Source: Limnochordia bacterium
GTDB lineage: Bacteria > Bacillota > Limnochordia > Darwinibacteriales > B1SED10-159
NCBI GenBank assembly: GCA_007132255.1
Contig: SLOZ01000517.1
Span: 1 to 10,900 of the forward strand
Length of the DNA stretch: 10,900 nucleotides
Direction: 5' to 3'
Part shown: positions 6,135-10,900 of the stretch, one piece after another
Layout: every line of letters starts with the position of its first letter
Numbering within the stretch: the stretch's first letter is position 1
Program-made: the position numbers and the translations under genes
The notes under the pieces: generated by a model
What the model saw: only the letters and a program-made list of their open reading frames with translations
Databases searched by the model: none
Told to the model about the DNA's origin: nothing

Positions 6135-6803
6135 TTAACGCCCGGGCAGCGCTCGCCAGAACCGTTTTGTGATCTCCATAGGACGCGTCACAGCACTGCC
6201 TACGACCACAGCCCAGACACCTAAAGCAAAAGCTTGCTCTAGCTGTTCCGGTGTCCAAAAGCCACCTTCGGCAACAACGGGAACTGACAACCGACGCATA
6301 TCTGCTAAAAATTGGAAATCTGGACAGATGCCGAAACGATCCTGCGTAAACCCGAAGGTGGACGAGACCATATCTACACCGATATCTGCAGCGCGGTCAG
6401 CATCAGCCAACGTGGCACAATCGGCCATCACTTGGACGCCCAGCTCCTGCCGAATACGGGGAATGAGATCGTGCAATGGCTCGCCAAAGGGCCTGTTATG
6501 GCGCACATCCACGGCCACAATCTCCGCTCCAGCTAAAGCCAACGCTTTGGCATGTTCGAATGTGGGAGTGATGCACAGCTCACCGCCGTTGTTTACCACC
6601 TTCTGAATTCCAATCACCGGTAAGCCCGTGATCGAATGACACACTTCCACTTCCTGAATACCATTGGTGCGGATGCCTGCAGCACCGCCTAGCTTAGCGG
6701 CTCGAGCCATACCCGCCATTAAAATGGGTCCGTGCAGAGGCTCTTCATCCAAAGCCTGGCAAGATACTACGAGTCCATCCTTGATTCTCTCCAGTGCTGT
6801 CAT
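6135..6803 (-). CDS. nanE: N-acetylmannosamine-6-phosphate 2-epimerase
   Basis: A 222-aa cytoplasmic TIM-barrel enzyme that converts ManNAc-6-P to GlcNAc-6-P, the step after the ManNAc kinase in sialic-acid and ManNAc use. Family residues are in place: SCQ (14-16), Arg45 in GIRTNG, catalytic Lys68 in GLPVIGIQK, Asp128 in MADC, Glu179 in VAEGG, and Arg207 in GSAVTRP. The length matches the family (about 220-235 aa). ATG 6803 follows GAAAGGAAGG. The phosphate/sugar loop that usually reads D-A/G-T-x-R-x-R-P is shortened to DVRHNRP (99-105), one residue less and without the Thr. The fold and chemistry are secure; the exact substrate is slightly less so. No nanA or sialic-acid transporter is nearby. 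Confidence 0.92.
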   Translation of the reverse strand: MTALERIKDGLVVSCQALDEEPLHGPILMAGMARAAKLGGAAGIRTNGIQEVEVCHSITGLPVIGIQKVVNNGGELCITPTFEHAKALALAGAEIVAVDVRHNRPFGEPLHDLIPRIRQELGVQVMADCATLADADRAADIGVDMVSSTFGFTQDRFGICPDFQFLADMRRLSVPVVAEGGFWTPEQLEQAFALGVWAVVVGSAVTRPMEITKRFWRALPGR

Positions 6804-7044
6804 ACATTCCTTCCTTTCGCACAGAACAATGTCTAAGGCGATTCAGTCACAAACGCGGCCCTGCCGATTGCCAGGAGCCGAGCGGGAAAATAGTGATCCC
6901 AGCGTCATTGAGCGACTCCAGGCATCAGGATGCTCGCTTCCTATCCATTGAACCAGGGCGTAAAGTTGGTGCTCCAAGATCGGTGTTCGAAGAACGCTTC
7001 TACAAGATCGGCTCTGCGCTCGCCAGCTTCTGCGAAGCTCCCAG
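6804..7044 (-). other. Long gap between FAD oxidoreductase and nanE, hairpin-rich
   Basis: This 241-nt gap contains AGCTTC (7025-7030) with GAAGCT (7034-7039) immediately after the oxidoreductase stop. It also contains a compound hairpin at 6911-6938: AGCGA/TCGCT enclosing GCATC-AG-GATGC. Neither is followed by a U-tract. A 42-codon GTG-started frame (6941-7069) overlaps the end of the oxidoreductase gene but has weak support. No promoter is evident. Confidence 0.5.
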
Positions 7045-8628
7045 CTACAACGGCCGGATGCTGGGCCACTCCAATCTAACTCCCTGTTTGCGCAGCACCG
7101 ACTGGAATTCTTCCAGCAGAGAATCGCTCTCGCGTACGGCTCGCGGCGGAACACCCTGATCCAAAGCGAACGCCGCCAGATAGCCAGCTGATTCGCCGAT
7201 ATTCCACTCCACTGGATGCAGCCGATAGCAGCCATTGGTGATGTGCGTAACTCCCAGATTTTTGCAGGCCGGCAGAAGATTGTTAATCCGCACAGGAAGG
7301 AGGGCGCCCAGTGGAATCTGGAATGGCCAAGAGCCAATATCGATGTAGTTCACCCCTGTGGTGCTTGGGTGCAGATCAATGCGGTAAGCGCCGATGCCCA
7401 CAGAATCGGTGAAGACTTCCGCACCGCGGTCTCCCCGGACATCGCTGGCGATATGCTGCTCCACCACCGTGAACTCTGCCTTAATCCGACGGGACTCCCG
7501 AATGTACGGATACATGGCCAGACCATCCGTCGTGCCAACGATATCTGGGCGTAGACGCAGCTCCGGATAGCCAAACCCTTCATCATGGCGAGGGGCTTCA
7601 GTCTGCATCCAGTAAAGAAACGACAAGCTCAGTTCCTTGGCCTGGCGCAAATGCAGATCCCGTTCCTCGGCGGGCACATCAATAATCGGGCCCAACCAAT
7701 AATCCACCTGCGGCCAATTCACCAACGATATCGAACTGGGAAACGCACCTGGTGCGAAGTGATGTTTGTCCAAGATTTGCCGATAATGGAACAGTGCATA
7801 GGCACCTTCCATAGGCAGGAGACTTGCCAAAAAAGGCTTGCCCGTAATCGGCTGTGAATATGTCCAATCCAGCAAACGGCCCGGCCAAAACTGCGGTTCA
7901 TACCTGCTCCAGAAATCGTAGTTAGCCGGTTTTGGAATGGTGTTATCCGCGCCTTCGTTGAAATCCACCGCAAAACAGTATGTCAAAGACTGCTGGCACA
8001 TCGGTTCTGCCGGCCCAGTCTTGGCATGAGGCTCGCCTGTATCGGCTTGCGACTCGGCCCCCACAACATACTCAACCCCGGCCAAGGGCAGAACATCGCC
8101 CATTTCGGTGGCATCGAGAAAGTACGGAGCTGTCAAAACCCTGCTTTGACCCGTAGCGCCGTCCAATGTGGTCACCGAAACAAGGGCATCTCCAACCGTT
8201 TCAGCAGCGGTAACGTTGTGCTGCAGAAGGATACGGACACGTCCGCTGCTGGTATATGGAGCAAGCATCTCGTACAGAACCGCCAAGGCCACTTTTGGTT
8301 CGTGGCAGAGGCGACTTACATTGCCGCTGCCGGGATTGAGAAATGCATCCTCTTGGGCGGCGGCTGTCAACGGATAGTTCCGTTTATAGTATTGGCGAAC
8401 TCGGTGGCGGAATTGCTGGTAAGACGCTGTCGAACCACCCACTTCGATCCAGGGGTTCTCATCCGGTGGCACTGCCTGGCTTGTCAATTGACCACCGATC
8501 CACCCTGTTTCTTCTGTCATGATCACCTGCTTACCAGCCTTCGCCAAGGCCAACGCCGCGGCACAGCCACCAACACCACCACCAAGAATAACCACGTCTG
8601 CATGTAACGTCGATTCACTGCTTATCAT
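7045..8628 (-). CDS. FAD-dependent oxidoreductase (PF12831 / FAD_oxidored type)
   Basis: A 527-aa cytoplasmic flavoprotein. The N-terminal Rossmann motif is ADVVILGGGVGGCAAALALAKAG (10-32, with G16, G18 and G21 as GxGxxG), followed by the ribose-binding acidic residues Glu39-Glu40 at the end of beta-2. A TGWIGGQLTSQ segment (41-51) and the C-terminal NLLPACKNLGVTHITNGCYRLHP...GESAGYLAA (about 450-490) are typical of the FAD_oxidored family. This family often sits in polysaccharide- or sugar-degradation clusters of Bacillota, Planctomycetota and Bacteroidota; some members carry the doubtful name xanthan-lyase-related. The redox substrate is unknown, and a sugar or glycoside hydroxyl is plausible from context. 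ATG 8628 has an excellent GGAGGT 6 nt upstream. It is the first gene of the sugar cluster, behind a 201-bp gap with a possible promoter. Confidence 0.85.
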   Translation of the reverse strand: MISSESTLHADVVILGGGVGGCAAALALAKAGKQVIMTEETGWIGGQLTSQAVPPDENPWIEVGGSTASYQQFRHRVRQYYKRNYPLTAAAQEDAFLNPGSGNVSRLCHEPKVALAVLYEMLAPYTSSGRVRILLQHNVTAAETVGDALVSVTTLDGATGQSRVLTAPYFLDATEMGDVLPLAGVEYVVGAESQADTGEPHAKTGPAEPMCQQSLTYCFAVDFNEGADNTIPKPANYDFWSRYEPQFWPGRLLDWTYSQPITGKPFLASLLPMEGAYALFHYRQILDKHHFAPGAFPSSISLVNWPQVDYWLGPIIDVPAEERDLHLRQAKELSLSFLYWMQTEAPRHDEGFGYPELRLRPDIVGTTDGLAMYPYIRESRRIKAEFTVVEQHIASDVRGDRGAEVFTDSVGIGAYRIDLHPSTTGVNYIDIGSWPFQIPLGALLPVRINNLLPACKNLGVTHITNGCYRLHPVEWNIGESAGYLAAFALDQGVPPRAVRESDSLLEEFQSVLRKQGVRLEWPSIRPL

Positions 8629-8829
8629 GTTTTTACCTCCGATGAAGTAATGGAGTCATGGAGAACTGACGTATTTCGGGAATATTGTTCCCCATCAATT
8701 TCCTTCCGCCAAAGGCTTAGGGATTCCTGCTTCTGCCGCTCTTGAACCGTTACAGCGGTCGGCAGCAAGCTAGAATATATTTCCTTCTACCAGGTATATG
8801 TAATTTTCTTCCATCCTAAAAGGCGAATC
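8629..8829 (-). other. Upstream region of the sugar cluster
   Basis: This 201-bp gap holds the likely control region for the oxidoreductase and genes after it. It contains an AT-rich stretch next to the crp-like stop, a stem CTGCCG (8733-8738) with CGGCAG (8760-8765) that is bulged inside and lacks a U-tract, and the candidate promoter and dyad listed separately. No TGTGA-N6-TCACA Crp consensus is visible. Confidence 0.4.
8670..8698 (-). promoter_or_regulatory. Possible promoter with a dyad in its spacer, upstream of the FAD oxidoreductase
   Basis: On the minus strand TTGATG (8698-8693, 4/6 to TTGACA) is followed after 17 nt by AATACG (8675-8670, a poor -10). The spacer is almost filled by the dyad GGGAA-N5-TTCCC (8692-8678), as expected of an operator. 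The start codon lies about 42 nt beyond. The -10 match is weak, so this is tentative. Confidence 0.25.
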
Positions 8830-9669
8830 TCAAGACCGAGCCAACTCAGCCAACGCCGCTTCATCGACGACATGAATCCGGCCGCGTCCGAGCCGCACGA
8901 TGCCCTGGTTCTGCAGTTCCTTCAGGGTTCGAGACACCACTTCGCGCGCTGTACCCAATTCGACCGCCAACGCCTGGTGCGTGATGGTTACGGCTGGATG
9001 TTTGGTTTCTTGAACCCGCTGCCATAGAAAGTTAGCCAACGCAGTACGACGAGACGTAAAGGCCATGGTATCGATCACCTGGATCACATCGGCCAGCCGT
9101 TCTAGACTCTTGCCCAACACGTACTGCTGCAGTGCAGAACTGGATTGCAGCAGGCGGCGAAACAACTCAGCGGGGACAACAAGTAGCTCGGTGTCCATTT
9201 CGGTTTCGGCAATGGCTGGAAATGCGCGGCTGTTCATGATGCAGGCGGCAGAGATGAGGCAGGTGTCACCGGGCGCAATGCGATACAGAGTTACTTCGCG
9301 CCCATCCGGCGACAGCTTATAGACCCGAATTCCTCCAGACACAATCCAAAAGATGTTTTGGCAGGTGATACCTTCTTCCATTAAGACGCGTCCAGCCTCC
9401 CAATGAAGCTTGCGAGCCTGCTGCGCAAAAAGGTCCCGTCCGGCCTGATTGAGGTCCTCATAAAACGGAAACGCGCGTGCCAGCAGATCCTGGCGCTCTT
9501 GTGAATGACCAGCGCCTTCCATGGACTCCTTTGCGCTGCCGCGGCTGCATTGCCCATCCTCAACGCCCTGTTCTTTGGCCCCACCCAGTGAGCCAGATGC
9601 ACCCAGCTCGGTCGGTTTCCCCAGCTTGTCCGGTTTGGTGCGCTTGCCGGGCTTTTGGCGTTCTGTCAC
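8830..9669 (-). CDS. Crp/Fnr family transcriptional regulator
   Basis: A 279-aa cytoplasmic DNA-binding regulator. A cNMP-binding-like beta-roll covers about residues 65-170 (GRVLMEEG, FWIVSGGIRVYKL, GREVTLYRIAPGDTCLISAAC), then a dimerisation helix, then a C-terminal winged helix with the HTH in THQALAVELGTAREVVSRTL (230-249). The RSA-type cAMP contact motif and the four Fnr iron-sulfur cysteines are not recognisable, so the effector is unknown. The first 50 or so residues are Lys/Gly/Pro/Ser-rich and not part of the family fold. I placed the start at GTG 9669, which has AGGGGTGAT upstream. GTG 9678 is also open, and ATG 9522, with AAAGGAG only 3 nt away, would give a more typical 230-aa protein. 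It lies between the PLP enzyme and the sugar cluster and may control the latter, which is inference from position. Confidence 0.88.
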   Translation of the reverse strand: MTERQKPGKRTKPDKLGKPTELGASGSLGGAKEQGVEDGQCSRGSAKESMEGAGHSQERQDLLARAFPFYEDLNQAGRDLFAQQARKLHWEAGRVLMEEGITCQNIFWIVSGGIRVYKLSPDGREVTLYRIAPGDTCLISAACIMNSRAFPAIAETEMDTELLVVPAELFRRLLQSSSALQQYVLGKSLERLADVIQVIDTMAFTSRRTALANFLWQRVQETKHPAVTITHQALAVELGTAREVVSRTLKELQNQGIVRLGRGRIHVVDEAALAELARS

Positions 9670-9673
9670 TGCG

Positions 9674-9682
9674 ATCACCCCT
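9674..9682 (-). promoter_or_regulatory. Shine-Dalgarno-like AGGGGTGAT upstream of the crp-like gene
   Basis: This resembles the extended anti-SD complement AGGAGGTGAT and ends 4 nt before GTG 9669. It argues for the long form of the regulator over ATG 9522, and against GTG 9678, which lies within it. Confidence 0.4.
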
Positions 9683-9709
9683 GGCTGTGGTCGAATCTGC
9701 TCGCCGTTG

Positions 9710-9729
9710 CGCTAACCGTACCGTTAGCG
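9710..9729. repeat. Near-perfect 20-bp dyad upstream of the crp-like gene
   Basis: CGCTAAC (9710-9716) pairs with GTTAGCG (9723-9729). Read as one 20-bp dyad it matches at 9 of 10 half-site positions. It lies about 40 bp upstream of the regulator start. Its size and symmetry fit an operator for a dimeric regulator, possibly the Crp-like protein itself; a weak RNA hairpin is the alternative. Confidence 0.5.
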
Positions 9730-9735
9730 GTTACA

Positions 9736-9790
9736 CGGTCGCTTACTGGTCGTGTAATGGCCGTGTGCTGGCCGTGCGCGGGCCACCTAC
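9736..9790. repeat. Five 11-bp direct repeats between PLP enzyme and crp-like gene
   Basis: The units are CGGTCGCTTAC, TGGTCGTGTAA, TGGCCGTGTGC, TGGCCGTGCGC and GGGCCACCTAC, in exact 11-bp register. The middle three are the closest. They lie between the stop of the PLP enzyme and the dyad in front of the crp-like gene. Confidence 0.6.
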
Positions 9791-9801
9791 ACGGTTGTAC
9801 C

Positions 9802-10890
9802 CTAACTGTTTTTCAGTCCGGAACCGGTCATGATCGCCACGACAGGCTCATCCCAGACGACCGGTGAACGAAACCCCTGTCCGTCACAGTCCGCGCCCAG
9901 TTCATTGGCTCGATACCAAGATTCTGCCGCCTCAGGCTCAACCTGATCCAATGCTATGTGCTGCTGCCAAGCGGCCAGCACAATGGCTGCCGTCTTTTCC
10001 ACGTAGAAGCCCTGTCGCGCCCAGGCATGCCAGGCTTCCATGATTTTCTCGTCGTCCACGGTGACGATCGTGCCGCCACTGTGGGCAACGGCCTGAACGA
10101 TCTCCGCCAAACGCGGTGGAGCCCCCACGGCGATACCTTCAGCGACGGTCGGCTGGACAGCGGACGCCTGTCCACCGTGATAGGCCTGGTAAACGGGACT
10201 GCAGTTTGCAGCCTGCGCAGCCACCAGCCTTGGCATACCCCGACCCAGTTGTTTGAAGCCCTGGTACAAACCTAAAAGCAGCGAGCCGTGTCCCACTGGC
10301 AGGAGTATGCTGCCCGGAACCTTCCCTAACTGCTGAACGATCTCCCCCGCCAAGGAACGAACGCCCGCGAAGAACAGTGGATTAAACACGTGCGAAGCAT
10401 AGTAAGTCATTGCTGCCGCTTGCTTAACCGCCTCGGAAGCGCAGTCCCTCGGGCCGGGAACTTTGACAATATCAGCGCCGTAGATCGCCATCTGCCGCAG
10501 TTTTCCCGGAGACGTCGCTTCGGGAACATACAGCTGGCAATGGATACCGGCGGCGGCGCAGTACGCCGCTAACGAGGAAGCCGCATTGCCCGACGAATCT
10601 TCCACGACCCTGTGAATCCCCCAGCACCGGAGATGGTCAACCAAATAGCGGGCTCCGCGATCTTTGAATGACCCTGTGGGCTGCTGACCCTCCAACTTCA
10701 AATGGAGTTTGTGTTCGCCTCTCTCTACGCAAAGCAGAGGCGTGGGTGCTTCACCCAGGGATATGGCATCTTCAGGTAGTTCGGGATAGCTCCCTGCTAA
10801 ACCAAACAACCCGCCGCACTGGCAGCGATAGGCAAGCCCACGAGCGCTGTAGTTGCTCCCGCAGCGCTGGCAGCTGAACAAGATTTCCAC
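9802..10890 (-). CDS. Threonine synthase-like PLP-dependent enzyme with N-terminal zinc ribbon
   Basis: At least 362 aa of a fold-type II PLP enzyme. An N-terminal zinc ribbon (Cys7, Cys10, Cys23, Cys25) precedes the catalytic domain. Lys76 in PTGSFKDRGA forms the Schiff base, EDSSGNAASSLAAY (97-110) is the substrate/cofactor loop, LPVGHGSLLLGLYQGF (197-212) is the PLP phosphate loop, and VVAIMTGSGLKN is the C-terminal signature. This pattern matches the short bacterial and archaeal threonine synthases that make threonine from O-phosphohomoserine; a related lyase or ammonia-ligating enzyme is possible. GTG 10890 is the first usable start, but no Shine-Dalgarno precedes it in the 10 bases left and the frame stays open to the edge, so the true start may lie outside the window. 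The neighbouring thrB and hom are not visible. Confidence 0.8.
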   Translation of the reverse strand: MEILFSCQRCGSNYSARGLAYRCQCGGLFGLAGSYPELPEDAISLGEAPTPLLCVERGEHKLHLKLEGQQPTGSFKDRGARYLVDHLRCWGIHRVVEDSSGNAASSLAAYCAAAGIHCQLYVPEATSPGKLRQMAIYGADIVKVPGPRDCASEAVKQAAAMTYYASHVFNPLFFAGVRSLAGEIVQQLGKVPGSILLPVGHGSLLLGLYQGFKQLGRGMPRLVAAQAANCSPVYQAYHGGQASAVQPTVAEGIAVGAPPRLAEIVQAVAHSGGTIVTVDDEKIMEAWHAWARQGFYVEKTAAIVLAAWQQHIALDQVEPEAAESWYRANELGADCDGQGFRSPVVWDEPVVAIMTGSGLKNS

Positions 10891-10900
10891 CGCAGCACAC

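Noticed and set aside
6843..7337. 164-codon minus-strand open frame across the gap before nanE
   Set aside because: Its upstream half overlaps the flavoenzyme in another frame, and it is rich in Arg, Ser, Trp and Cys, like other shadow frames. No family is recognisable.
8733..8765. Terminator for the crp-like gene
   Set aside because: The 6-bp outer stem has a 7-nt one-sided bulge and no U-tract on either strand.

Overview
The window is a run of nine protein-coding genes, all on the minus strand, read here from the high-coordinate end to the low. Gene starts with GGAGG-type Shine-Dalgarno sequences, a Tet(M)-type EF-G paralogue, a Bacillus-like RbsD and a NanE/ROK pair suggest an uncultured or lesser-known Bacillota. 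This is inference from gene content. Base composition looks moderately GC-rich by eye and was not computed. No rRNA, tRNA, CRISPR array, transposase or phage gene is visible.

Region 1 (about 10900-8830) holds a zinc-ribbon threonine-synthase-like PLP enzyme, possibly continuing past the window edge, then a Crp/Fnr-family regulator with a long low-complexity N-terminus. Between them lie a near-perfect 20-bp dyad and five 11-bp direct repeats.

Region 2 (8628-2578) looks like a cytoplasmic sugar-catabolic cluster: an FAD-dependent oxidoreductase (PF12831 type), N-acetylmannosamine-6-phosphate 2-epimerase (NanE), a ROK sugar kinase, a sulfatase resembling heparan N-sulfatase (SGSH), and D-ribose pyranase (RbsD). 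A coherent reading is that an imported sulfated or oxidised amino-sugar fragment is desulfated, phosphorylated and epimerised to GlcNAc-6-P. None of these proteins has a visible signal peptide. No transporter, lyase or sulfatase-maturing enzyme is present, so the pathway depends on genes outside the window. Gaps between the genes are unusually long (about 135-270 bp) and rich in inverted repeats.

Region 3 (2388-1) holds an EF-G-like GTPase of the Tet(M)/Tet(O) family that lacks the drug-dislodging loop, followed by the start of a Cof-type HAD phosphatase.

The most unusual feature is a repeat family around rbsD. Two tandem 86-nt copies (3003-3088 and 3130-3215) share a 41-nt block that is 39/41 identical, and their hairpins show two compensatory base-pair changes. 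A diverged third copy lies on the opposite strand at 2446-2484, so rbsD is enclosed by inward-facing copies. This could be a short mobile or dispersed element, or a structured RNA element. I do not recognise it.
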